Below are positions 16,799-24,645 of a stretch of DNA of 64,000 nt, piece after piece. The position numbers and the translations under genes are program-made. How positions within the stretch are numbered: position 1 is the stretch's first letter; every line of letters begins with the position of its first letter. The notes under the pieces are model-generated. The model saw nothing but the letters and a program-made list of their open reading frames with translations, was not told the DNA's origin and did no database searches. Source of the DNA: an uncultured Acetatifactor sp. (lineage in GTDB: Bacteria > Bacillota > Clostridia > Lachnospirales > Lachnospiraceae); contig CAJUGH010000020.1 in NCBI GenBank assembly GCA_910586215.1, positions 1 to 64,000 on the forward strand, given 5' to 3'.

Positions 16799-18257
16799 CT
16801 GTTCTGCTTCCTTTCTTGATTGTTACTATTTCTTCCATATATTGTTTATATGCCCCTTTTTCCATATCCATATAATTTAAAATGGACATCGGGTTTCTTA
16901 AATTAGCTTTATTTCTTTCCCATTCTATTACATTTCCATTCTCGTCCTTTCGCGTCCGGGTATACCATTTTATAGATTTCATAGAAAATAAATCTATAAA
17001 TCTATGTGGACCTACCCCTTTAAAAGGGGTGAATAGCACTTTTTCTTCTGCATCTTTTGGATCCTGGGAAATTTCTTTTTTGTAGAATTCCAGCGTCTTG
17101 CTTTTAGGATAGGGTTCTATGTACACTACTTCCTTAATGCCAGCCGCAATAATATGTTTTGCACAACCATGACATGGAAATGTAGTCACATACATGCTGC
17201 ACCCTTTTGTTGATACATGGTTCCTGGCGCACATCATCAATGCTTCCATCTCCGAGTGCACCACCCTGCCATACTCTGTAAGTCCACCTATCCCTGCTGC
17301 CTTTATCTTTTTCTTATTTTCCTCTGAATTCTCTAATCCTAAATTTTTCAAAATACTTTCAATTATCTTTTGCTGTTCTCGTTTATTCGAATCGTATCCG
17401 CGGGTATAGTCTCTCCCATCCTCCTCATCTACAATCTTCCCATCTTTATCGATGGGCCAGTAAACGCCTCCAAATGCCCTGGGACAATCATTTACTCCTT
17501 CTGCTATGATTTCATTTCCTTTTGCAATAATTGCACCAACTTGCCTTGATAAGTCTGTAGAGCGCAATGCCGCAACATACGCCCGAAACATTGCATATTC
17601 ATTAAATGTTGGCGATATGAAGGAATTTCCAAACAATAAATCTAGTAATCGAAAAACACTTTCCTCACACCTTGCCGGATTATCATTTGCGTTTACAAAA
17701 TAATCTGCCTGCTGGTAGGAATCTCTCGTATGCTGTCCATTTTTTTCTTCTTCATTATCATCCCTATTTAATATCTGAACCGCCTGTTCTTCTGACAAAT
17801 TCTTGCGATTTATTAAATATCGTTTCCTATCTTCAAAATCTGCTGATATTCCTATTAGGTGAAAACCATCTCCATATGTTCCGCGTAAAAAATCCACCTC
17901 ATCTGGATGTTTTATCGAATCAATAATATAGGCCATTCTAGGGCAGGGACCTCCACCATTATGCTCCCTACAATTTCTATAAATATAGGCACATACTCCC
18001 TTCATCAGAATGGCACCATCTCTTGTTTCCCTGCGAATCTTATTCCCCAAATCCATAAAGTAACTAATTCTATCAAATTCATTTTCAAAAGACATATCTT
18101 CTTCTGAAAACTCTACCAAAATTTTCTGGGATACTTTAATTCTTTCGACTTTGTAATGGAACTTCTTCAAGCTGTCTTCTATACACTTGATGATATCTTC
18201 AGAATTTGTACCTACTGTTTGAATAATACCTAAAACAAGCTCACTGTCCTTGTTCAT
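16791..18257 (-). CDS. AvcD-like anti-phage dCTP/dCMP deaminase
   Basis: The 488-residue protein has two parts. The N-terminal half resembles a P-loop nucleotide-kinase-like domain, opening with ELVLGIIQTVGTN. The C-terminal half is a zinc cytidine/deoxycytidylate deaminase with HSE near residue 332 and PCHGC near residue 361. Housekeeping dCMP deaminases are about 150-180 residues and lack the N-terminal domain. The fused, roughly 500-residue form is the one described as the DCD/AvcD defence protein, which depletes dCTP/dCMP during phage infection. The start at 18257 is fixed by AGGAGG four bases upstream. The gene is AT-rich against GC-rich neighbours and sits beside a tRNA gene, which suggests horizontal transfer. 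Family assignment is strong; defence activity here is inferred. Confidence 0.85.
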   Translation of the reverse strand: MNKDSELVLGIIQTVGTNSEDIIKCIEDSLKKFHYKVERIKVSQKILVEFSEEDMSFENEFDRISYFMDLGNKIRRETRDGAILMKGVCAYIYRNCREHNGGGPCPRMAYIIDSIKHPDEVDFLRGTYGDGFHLIGISADFEDRKRYLINRKNLSEEQAVQILNRDDNEEEKNGQHTRDSYQQADYFVNANDNPARCEESVFRLLDLLFGNSFISPTFNEYAMFRAYVAALRSTDLSRQVGAIIAKGNEIIAEGVNDCPRAFGGVYWPIDKDGKIVDEEDGRDYTRGYDSNKREQQKIIESILKNLGLENSEENKKKIKAAGIGGLTEYGRVVHSEMEALMMCARNHVSTKGCSMYVTTFPCHGCAKHIIAAGIKEVVYIEPYPKSKTLEFYKKEISQDPKDAEEKVLFTPFKGVGPHRFIDLFSMKSIKWYTRTRKDENGNVIEWERNKANLRNPMSILNYMDMEKGAYKQYMEEIVTIKKGSRTDE

Positions 18258-18365
18258 TCTTCCTCCTTTGAACATGGGAAACATTATTACTTTTTTAGAA
18301 GTATTATTTGCAATTTAGAACAGTTGTTTGGTCTCTCGAAATATTGTATAAATAAAAAACGATGG

Positions 18366-18384
18366 ATTGTATTGACAATACAAT
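18366..18384. repeat. 19-base perfect inverted repeat between tRNA-Ala and the deaminase gene
   Basis: ATTGTATTG and its complement CAATACAAT flank a single base. On the minus strand a run of six T follows a few bases later, so it could act as a weak terminator for the tRNA transcript, or as an operator or leader structure of the deaminase gene. Confidence 0.6.
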
Positions 18385-18413
18385 TATTTCCACCGCTTTC
18401 TTATCTCTTCAAA

Positions 18414-18486
18414 TGGAGCATACGGGATTCGAACCCGTGACCTCCACACTGCCAGTGTGGCGCGCTCCCAACTGCGCCAATACCCC
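18414..18486 (-). tRNA. tRNA-Ala (anticodon GGC)
   Basis: A complete cloverleaf folds on the minus strand. The acceptor stem GGGGTAT pairs with ATGCTCC, including the G3-U70 wobble that is the alanine identity element. The D stem is GCGC/GCGC. The anticodon stem CCACA/TGTGG closes a seven-base loop with anticodon GGC, and the T arm is ACGGG-TTCGAAT-CCCGT. The 3' CCA is not encoded. Confidence 0.95.
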
Positions 18487-18560
18487 ATAGACGTAGTATA
18501 CCACACTGGCCGAAAAATGCAAATACTTTTTTCATTTTCTTACAAGAAACAGCCTTCCAT

Positions 18561-20549
18561 CTACACATCTTCTGCTTCCAGCATCTTTCCCTCCACATAC
18601 TTCCGATCCATGTCGTGGCGCAGCTTACGGTGTTCCACTGTATCAAACACAATGGAAAAGTCGTAGTCAGGTGGGTACAGCTTTTCTGCTGCCACCAGGA
18701 GTTTTACCCTTTTGTGGCTGATCCAGATCTTCTTACCAGGCAGCTGTACCAGGAGGACACCTTTTTCATTGGCCTTCTGGCATACGATGCCGATCTTGCG
18801 GTCCGGCAGCACCATCACGCTGTCGCCGCGCTGGTAAGGGATTTCAGAAGCAATCTTTACCGTCTTCTTCTTTATGAGCCGGGGCGTTTTTGTTTCTCCG
18901 GACACTGCCATCCTTAATCCTGCTTCCCCGGGCTCTGTTGATCTAGAACCCGCCTTCCAGGGATTCATCTTCCCGCCCCCTTCTGCCCCATAAGCCTCCA
19001 TGGCGGCACGGCGCAGCATGGATCCAGGCATGCCCAGTCTGCCTGCTATATAAAAGGCGCAACTCTCCCCGGCTTCGCCGATGACCATCTGATAGAGGGG
19101 TTTTAAGTTTTCCTTGTCAAAGCTCATCCTGGCATTGACAATGCCTTCTTCTTTCTGGGCATAGGTTTTCACCTCTGGGTAATGGGTCGTGACCAGGAAA
19201 TGGGCGCCGCTTTTCTTCAGTTCTTCCAGTATGGCAATGGCAATTCCCATGCCTTCCGCAGGATCGGTGCCGGAACCCAGTTCATCCATGACCACAAGGC
19301 TATCCCTGTTCACCTTTTTCAGAATATCCAGCACATTCACAATATGGGCTGAAAAGGTGGACAGGTTCTCTGACAGGTTCTGTCCGTCCCCGATATCACA
19401 GAGAAAATTGCTATGCATGCACAGTATGGCCTTTTTACAGGACACGTGGAGTCCGCACTGGGCCATCATACAGTTTAGGGCCACGGTTTTCAAAGCCACG
19501 GTCTTGCCGCCGGTATTCGGCCCGGTGATCACCACGCCCCGGATGTCTTCTCCCATGGTAAATTCCAGGGGGACGCAGGTCTCCCTCTCCATCAAGGGAT
19601 GTCTGGCTTCCTGCAGGCAGATCCGTCTCTCCCAGGTGATGGCAGGCTCCACACCCTGGTATTCCAGGGAAAGCTTGCCCTTGGAGAAACAGAAGTCCAT
19701 TTTTTCCATGGTCTTCATGTTCTGGAGCATGGTCTCCCGGTATTCTCCCACCAGGACCGTAAGCTGGTACAGGATCCGGCGCACCTCGTTCTCTTCGTCT
19801 ATGCGCAGTTCCTGTAGTTCCTGGTAGTGTTTTGCCGAGGCCGCCGGTTCTATGAACAAGGTGCTGCCTGTAGCAGACTTATCAATCACTGTGCCGCTGA
19901 CCTTGAACTTGTATTCCTTTTTCACCGGAATGCACACATGGCCATTCCGGATGGTGCTGAAGCTGTCTGACATGCATTCCTTGTGGGCACGGATACAGGC
20001 ATCTGCTTTCTCCCGCATCTTCTCTTCTGCCCGGAGGATATCGCTCCGCAGATCTTTCAACAGCCGGGAGGCATTGTCTGTGACCTGTTCATTCCACACC
20101 TGGGACACAATCTCCTGCCGCAGGTCTTCCAGGGGATCCAGGTTCTCCCCATAATACGCCAGGGAGATCTCATACCCCCTGCCCCTGTCCAGGTATTCTT
20201 TCATCCGTTTTACCGCCGTAAGGGTCTGGGCAACAGCTTCCAGCTGCACAGGGGCAAGACATTGTCCTTTCTCCCCATAGTCCAGCAGTTCCTGGATTCC
20301 CGCCAGGGCCGAAAGCGGTGGTGTACCACACTTCTCTATCATGAAACGTGCCTGGGTAGTCTCCCTAAGGGCGGCTGCCAGTTCCGCCTCCCGTAGAAAG
20401 GGCTGTACTTCCTGTATGGCTTTCCTGGCATATTCTGTAACTGCACAGGCAGCCCACAGCTGTTTTACTTTATCAAACTCCAGCTTGCTGGCGCAGGCCG
20501 GCTGGCAGATGCTCTCCTTTCTATTCCTGTCTTTATCCGTCTGATCCAT
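18561..20549 (-). CDS. MutS2-type DNA-binding ATPase lacking the Smr nuclease domain
   Basis: The 662-residue protein has the MutS core and clamp helices followed by an ABC-type ATPase with Walker A GPNTGGKT near residue 340, the segment DGQNLSENLSTFSAH and Walker B LVVMDELGSGTDPAEG. This places it in the MutS2 branch rather than in MutS1, since there is no N-terminal mismatch-recognition domain. Full MutS2 is about 780 residues and ends in a Smr endonuclease domain. Here the C-terminus stops after a beta-rich, KOW-like segment, and no Smr motif is visible. It may be a paralogue acting on branched DNA or stalled ribosomes without nuclease activity. AGGAGG precedes the ATG at 20549. Confidence 0.85.
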   Translation of the reverse strand: MDQTDKDRNRKESICQPACASKLEFDKVKQLWAACAVTEYARKAIQEVQPFLREAELAAALRETTQARFMIEKCGTPPLSALAGIQELLDYGEKGQCLAPVQLEAVAQTLTAVKRMKEYLDRGRGYEISLAYYGENLDPLEDLRQEIVSQVWNEQVTDNASRLLKDLRSDILRAEEKMREKADACIRAHKECMSDSFSTIRNGHVCIPVKKEYKFKVSGTVIDKSATGSTLFIEPAASAKHYQELQELRIDEENEVRRILYQLTVLVGEYRETMLQNMKTMEKMDFCFSKGKLSLEYQGVEPAITWERRICLQEARHPLMERETCVPLEFTMGEDIRGVVITGPNTGGKTVALKTVALNCMMAQCGLHVSCKKAILCMHSNFLCDIGDGQNLSENLSTFSAHIVNVLDILKKVNRDSLVVMDELGSGTDPAEGMGIAIAILEELKKSGAHFLVTTHYPEVKTYAQKEEGIVNARMSFDKENLKPLYQMVIGEAGESCAFYIAGRLGMPGSMLRRAAMEAYGAEGGGKMNPWKAGSRSTEPGEAGLRMAVSGETKTPRLIKKKTVKIASEIPYQRGDSVMVLPDRKIGIVCQKANEKGVLLVQLPGKKIWISHKRVKLLVAAEKLYPPDYDFSIVFDTVEHRKLRHDMDRKYVEGKMLEAEDV

Positions 20550-20580
20550 TTTCTTCCTCCTGTTTCATCCAAAAAGGCAA

Positions 20581-21135
20581 TTATTCCTCCATTAGTGTGT
20601 CATACATCTCATATTCCACGTAGCCCTGTATGTCTTCCAGCGCTCCTGGTACCAGCTCTTTGACCATCAAGCATTCCGGACTAGGCAGATGAACCGAATG
20701 TCCGGCTAAGATACCGTGGTCCGACGCTGTCTCAAAGCCCCGGGCATGGTAGTTCCTGGGGTTTCCCTCCACCAGGACAGCTTTATACCCCAGTTCCACC
20801 GACCGTTCAAAGCCATATTCCAGCAATTCCTTGGAAATATGCCGTCTCTGGAGAGCTGTCTTCACAGCTACAGGTGTGAGTATCAGCATCCCGTCCTCCT
20901 GGCATCCCGCCAGCTGAAACCTGGAGAACATGGCATAACCAATGATCTCTTCGGTATCCCCTTCTACCATAATCAGTTCCAGTTCCGGCAGGTAGTATTT
21001 CTTGCTGCGGATCTCTTCCACCAGCGCCCGAACCATTTTCCCTTCTTTCTCGTTGTAATATTCCGTAAATACCTGTTCCACAAAGTCCAGGGATCTCTGT
21101 AAATATACCGCTGACATTTTCTGAATCTGTCTCAT
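20581..21135 (-). CDS. GNAT-family N-acetyltransferase
   Basis: The 184-residue protein has the GNAT fold: a central strand region (LTPVAVKTALQRRHISKELL) holding the acetyl-CoA pyrophosphate-binding loop, then GYKAVLVEGNPRNYHARGFE. The order resembles YhbS-type acetyltransferases. Substrate unknown. It starts at 21135 behind GGAGG and ends 32 bases before the MutS2-like gene on the same strand, so the two may be co-transcribed. Confidence 0.8.
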   Translation of the reverse strand: MRQIQKMSAVYLQRSLDFVEQVFTEYYNEKEGKMVRALVEEIRSKKYYLPELELIMVEGDTEEIIGYAMFSRFQLAGCQEDGMLILTPVAVKTALQRRHISKELLEYGFERSVELGYKAVLVEGNPRNYHARGFETASDHGILAGHSVHLPSPECLMVKELVPGALEDIQGYVEYEMYDTLMEE

Positions 21136-21226
21136 GTTCCATCCTCCATATAGTGGCAGTCATATTATGATCACAATCATATTCTGATCACTGCCATTTT
21201 GTTTTCGTTGGCGTTTTGTGTGCATA

Positions 21227-21253
21227 GTTGCTGTAAACGGAGTAAACAGTAAC
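21227..21253. repeat. Dispersed 27-base imperfect palindrome, copy 1
   Basis: Read on the minus strand this begins GTTACTGTTTAC and ends with a partly complementary arm. Near-identical copies lie at 28084-28110 and 49282-49308, all in intergenic DNA. Confidence 0.75.
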
Positions 21254-21353
21254 ACCGTGCGATGCCCCGGTGCCTCCAAAGCCAGGCAGAAAAGGTTCTC
21301 CTGTGTGCATTGCTTCGGAAGGTTTTAGCATATAGTATGAACTTTCCTATATG

Positions 21354-21399
21354 AAAAAAACCATGGCGAAACTACCCTCTCAGGCATGCTTCACCATGG
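21354..21399 (-). terminator. Strong rho-independent terminator of an uncharacterised minus-strand transcript
   Basis: CCATGGCGAA (21361-21370) pairs with TTCACCATGG (21390-21399) with one mismatch. On the minus strand it is followed by seven T. No annotated gene precedes it in that orientation, so an RNA or very short gene must lie between about 21400 and 21650. Confidence 0.75.
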
Positions 21400-21528
21400 C
21401 TGGAAATGTATCCCCGGAAACAAAAATATGGCCATACAGCCATACATGTCCCGGACAGAAAATCCATACGGAATCTATTCTCTCAATACCTGTTAAGCAC
21501 CTTGTAAGGCAGATACACCGGTAATCCT

Positions 21529-21625
21529 CTACCGGTATAAGGGCAGACTGCTACACGGACAACCTGCTCCTGCAACTATTTAGCTGGCAGTATCCTCTTT
21601 ACCCACAATGCTTAACATATAATCC
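21529..21625 (-). other. Short minus-strand transcription unit: 12-codon reading frame and a cysteine-bearing continuation
   Basis: AAGGAGG followed closely by an ATG at 21618 is an excellent translation start, but the frame ends after 12 codons (TAA at 21580-21582; peptide MLSIVGKEDTAS). If that stop is ignored, the same frame continues for 16 codons reading IVAGAGCPCSSLPLYR before a TAG at 21529-21531. Downstream is an inverted repeat near 21517-21539 and then the strong terminator at 21354-21399. It could be a leader peptide, a regulatory RNA, a signalling or modified-peptide precursor damaged by a nonsense mutation, or a small RNA. I do not recognise the family. Confidence 0.4.
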
Positions 21626-21860
21626 TCCTTCAAAAAAATGATACATAGACCTGCCTGCCTAACACTCCTGGAAAAGGGATATCCTTAATGGGAAGATTCT
21701 TAACAGGACATCCACATTCAGCACGGCTGTCTGGTATTGGTTCATATAATATCACGTCCACGCCCACACTGTCAAGGAAAAATTGGAGGGTTCTGTTATA
21801 GCTGCATTATTGACATTTTTTTATTGCCTTATTAACGCTTATTAGCGCTTTTCTTTTTGC

Positions 21861-21889
21861 TTGACAAAATCCCAGGAAAACGCTACACT
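21861..21889 (+). promoter_or_regulatory. SRP RNA promoter
   Basis: A consensus TTGACA (21861-21866) and TACACT (21884-21889) are 17 bases apart, and the expected transcription start falls at the 5' end of the SRP RNA. Confidence 0.8.
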
Positions 21890-21895
21890 AATAGA

Positions 21896-22050
21896 GCCGT
21901 ACATCTTGGTGTGTGATACAATGATGAAATTCGGTCTTGCGCAATGCGAGTCTGCGAACCGTGTCAGGTTGGGAACAAAGCAGCACTAAGCAGAACCTTC
22001 CATGTGCCGCAAGGCAGCCGGGTGGAGTTGTGTCACCCCAGGTGTACGGC
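21896..22050 (+). ncRNA. ffs: Signal recognition particle RNA
   Basis: The conserved SRP apical domain is present: GTGTCAGG at 21961-21968 followed by AAGCAGCACTAAGC, which binds Ffh. The 5' end GCCGTACA (21896-21903) is perfectly complementary to TGTACGGC (22043-22050), and further imperfect pairing lies inside, giving a rod of about 155 bases. A separate Alu domain is not obvious, so this looks like a short to intermediate bacterial form rather than the long Bacillus type. A strong promoter sits directly upstream. The 3' end is set by pairing; no clear T-run terminator follows, so the transcript may run further or be processed. Confidence 0.85.
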
Positions 22051-22159
22051 CTTTGTATGCCAAAAATATGAGTACCCTAAGGTATGCTGCGGGGTTGTTG
22101 ATTTGAGCGGCAAAGCCATGACAAGTAACACCATGCCTGTATGGCCACGGAGTGTTCCC

Positions 22160-23083
22160 ATGAAGATGACCCTTGAGACAATTGAATCCTATATGAAAGA
22201 CTGCACTCTCTGTCCCAGACAGTGCCATGCAGGCCGGAGCCTGGGACAGACTGGTTTCTGCAGGCAGGGTGCGCAGGTCAAGGCCGCTAGGGCCGCCCTG
22301 CATTTCTGGGAAGAGCCATGTATCTCAGGGGACTGTGGCTCCGGAACTGTATTTTTCTCCGGCTGCAGCCTGCAATGTGTGTTCTGCCAGAATCATTCCA
22401 TTGCCCTGGGCGAAACCGGCCGGATAATCTCCCTGGAACGGCTGTGCCAGATCTATCTGGAACTCCAGGACCAAGGGGCTGCCAATATTAACCTGGTGAC
22501 TGCCGGACACTTCCTGCCCCAGGTGGCATACAGCCTGGAACTGGCACGCATGCAGGGACTGGCCATCCCTGTGGTCTACAACACAGGCGGTTATGAGTCT
22601 GTATCCACCTTAAAGCTGCTGGATGGCCTTGTGGATATCTACCTGCCAGACCTCAAATACCACTCCCCGGAACTTTCTGCCCGGTATGCCAAGGCACCGG
22701 ATTACTTTGGGAAAGCCGCTGCCGCTGTTGCGGAAATGTACCGGCAGGTGGGAACTCCTGTATTTGCACCAGACACTGGCATGATGAAACGCGGCGTCAT
22801 TGTCCGTCACCTGCTCCTGCCAGGTCAGACCGGAGATTCCAAGCGGATCCTGCGATATCTCCATGATACATATGGTGACGATATATATATCAGCATCATG
22901 AACCAGTATACACCACTGGCACAGGCAGCCAAAATCCCGGGACTTGACCGTCCTGTATCGGACGCAGAATATGCACGTGTACTGGATTTTGCAGAAAGGA
23001 TCGGTATTGAAAAGGGATTCTGGCAGACCGGGGAGACCTGCAGCGAAAGTTTTATCCCTCCTTTTGGCTACCAGGGGATCTGA
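22160..23083 (+). CDS. Radical SAM protein of the PflA-like family
   Basis: The 307-residue protein has the radical SAM cluster motif CSLQCVFC (CX3CX2C), the [4Fe-4S] site that cleaves S-adenosylmethionine. An extra cysteine-rich N-terminus (CTLCPRQCHAGR...GFCRQG) resembles other members of this uncharacterised PflA-like group. It is not a canonical pyruvate formate-lyase activase, and its target is unknown. The open frame reaches back to 21944, but those codons lie within the SRP RNA; GGAG at 22149-22152 positions the ATG at 22160 as the real start. It may be transcribed from the strong SRP RNA promoter, because no other promoter is visible. Confidence 0.85.
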   Translation: MKMTLETIESYMKDCTLCPRQCHAGRSLGQTGFCRQGAQVKAARAALHFWEEPCISGDCGSGTVFFSGCSLQCVFCQNHSIALGETGRIISLERLCQIYLELQDQGAANINLVTAGHFLPQVAYSLELARMQGLAIPVVYNTGGYESVSTLKLLDGLVDIYLPDLKYHSPELSARYAKAPDYFGKAAAAVAEMYRQVGTPVFAPDTGMMKRGVIVRHLLLPGQTGDSKRILRYLHDTYGDDIYISIMNQYTPLAQAAKIPGLDRPVSDAEYARVLDFAERIGIEKGFWQTGETCSESFIPPFGYQGI

Positions 23084-23132
23084 ACATCCAAACATGTCCC
23101 CAGTGCTATCCCCCCTACAGTTCCACCTGCTC

Positions 23133-24359
23133 TCACAGGTCCGTCCGCATCATATAGTATCCAAAATCCCCTGCCTGGGCAGGTTCCTGACCACTCTCAA
23201 AGCTTTCAAACCCGAACATCACAGCCACCTGCTTTTCCTTGGGATAATAATTTCCCGGCACACCCAGGTAGTAGGTAACTTCCCCCCTCTTTTCCATCCT
23301 GGCCAGGATCAAGTGATGGTAATTATAGTAGCCGTGCAACAGGAAACTATTGTTGGCTGCCTGGTAACTTTTGGCGGGCAGGAGCACAAAATCACTGGGC
23401 CGTATGGAGAGATAATCCCTTTCATCCTTAAAGGGCTGCACATGAGGATATATAGCTGACAGTTGCTGCCATTTGTCTTCCAGCAGCTTCACGGGGCGTG
23501 GAGATTTTTTTCCCTGCTCTGTCTGTGGGCTCGGCACCATCCGTTGATCCTGCCTTTTCTGTATATTTTCCGCCGTACGTGCATGTGTCACCATCTGTAG
23601 ATCCTGTGCCGGCTGTGGTTCTTCCGCCGGCCTGGATTCGGCTGCAGACCGGGGGCCTCTTGCCTCCTGGGCCTCTTCCTCTGGCCCGGATATGGCTGCT
23701 TCCTCCGTTCCCTTTTCCCCCCGGGAATCTGCTGCTGGCTGCATGCCTGGCGCAATTCCTTTGCCGGACCCCAGTTCCCAGCCTATTGCCGGCCTGGTAT
23801 CTGGCGTTCTATCAGAATCTGGCTCCCGTTTTTTCTTCCTGGTAAACAGACTCCCCGTATCCGATGTGCCTTGTACTGCCGGCTCCCTCTCAGGCACCAG
23901 CTGCGCCTGCCGGTCAGGCATGGCCCCGGCTTCAGTCCCTGTGCGTTGATCTGTTCCGGCTTTTTCCCTATGTCTGTCCTGTCCTGTCTGATCACGCTCC
24001 GCCCTGCCAGGTTCCTTTCCCCAGATACAGCGTATTTCCCTGGTATTGCTGATGGGAATCTTGATTCCCTGTAATTCCTCATACCTGGCATCAGTCTGTC
24101 CGATTCCTTTCTCCAGGCTGCCTTCATACCGGAAACTGCCAGCTCCCTCCTTCAGTTCCATCTGCCCCAGCCCTGACTCCCCGGTATCAGTCAGCAGGAT
24201 CACGTCCCGCAGGAAAGAGTCTGTGCCATGCAGACCACTTACCTGCAGGTGCAACCGGAACTTCCCATTCCGCAGTTCCAGTTTCGCGAAACCACCTCCA
24301 CCTACCTTGATGCCATTTTCCATGTAGTCAAGATACTTTATTTTCCTGTCATATAGCAT
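23133..24359 (-). CDS. Unknown 408-residue protein with conserved ends and a disordered middle
   Basis: Not confidently recognised. The N-terminal 110 residues look beta-rich (opening MLYDRKIKYLDYMENG). Residues about 115-290 are a low-complexity, charged, Pro/Glu/Arg-rich linker that is probably disordered. The C-terminal 110 residues are aromatic-rich and well ordered (NNSFLLHGYYNYHHLILAR, then YYLGVPGNYY and AVMFGFE). There is no signal peptide or membrane segment. The open frame extends upstream to 24611, but that part overlaps a dispersed repeat; GGGGG before the ATG at 24359 supports the start used. The layout suggests a scaffold or coat-like protein, possibly spore-related, but this is speculation. 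Confidence 0.65.
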   Translation of the reverse strand: MLYDRKIKYLDYMENGIKVGGGGFAKLELRNGKFRLHLQVSGLHGTDSFLRDVILLTDTGESGLGQMELKEGAGSFRYEGSLEKGIGQTDARYEELQGIKIPISNTREIRCIWGKEPGRAERDQTGQDRHREKAGTDQRTGTEAGAMPDRQAQLVPEREPAVQGTSDTGSLFTRKKKREPDSDRTPDTRPAIGWELGSGKGIAPGMQPAADSRGEKGTEEAAISGPEEEAQEARGPRSAAESRPAEEPQPAQDLQMVTHARTAENIQKRQDQRMVPSPQTEQGKKSPRPVKLLEDKWQQLSAIYPHVQPFKDERDYLSIRPSDFVLLPAKSYQAANNSFLLHGYYNYHHLILARMEKRGEVTYYLGVPGNYYPKEKQVAVMFGFESFESGQEPAQAGDFGYYMMRTDL

Positions 24360-24496
24360 AGAACACCCCCAGATATACTCTGGCACAGCGCGGCATACAT
24401 GGGCAGTCCTGGAACCTGCCCTGCTGCCTGCTACACCGTACCCGCTTTCGCTTAAGTATATTCGGGGGGTTGTCTCAGTTATGACCTCATATGGAA

Positions 24497-24569
24497 TTTT
24501 TTCTACCTGTATGGTTGCAATCCAATGGCTAATCTGCATGCCATTTATGGCAATGCGGCGAGACGTTAG
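24497..24569. repeat. Dispersed 73-base element, copy A
   Basis: This intergenic segment aligns over its full length, at roughly 80 percent by eye, with 31830-31902. The shared core CCATTTATGGCAATG lies within a hairpin whose arms are GCAT-type sequences. Both copies lie shortly upstream of a minus-strand gene. Confidence 0.65.
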
Positions 24570-24616
24570 ATTGACACTCCCTTCCCAAATAGGCAAGACG
24601 CGGATGTGCATGCAGA

Positions 24617-24645
24617 CGTATTAGCGCACCTGCTGCGCTAATACG
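24617..24645 (-). terminator. Perfect 12-base hairpin overlapping the cdaR-type stop codon
   Basis: CGTATTAGCGCA (24617-24628) and its exact complement (24634-24645) enclose a five-base loop. It covers the stop codon of the regulator gene. No T tract follows, so it may terminate weakly or protect the mRNA 3' end. Confidence 0.5.

Noticed and set aside
16624..16880. Two overlapping plus-strand frames opposite the small gene after the deaminase
   Set aside because: They are Phe/Ile/Ser-rich readings of AT-rich DNA with no start signals. The minus-strand 56-codon frame has coupling to the deaminase gene and better composition.
16448..18560. Integrative element at tRNA-Ala
   Set aside because: The deaminase cassette looks acquired, but I found no integrase, relaxase or duplicated tRNA 3' end near 16450-16620, so no element boundaries can be claimed.
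21944..22159. 72-codon N-terminal extension of the radical SAM protein
   Set aside because: It lies within and just after the SRP RNA, has no ribosome binding site, and reads nothing like the family. The ATG at 22160 has GGAG at the right distance.
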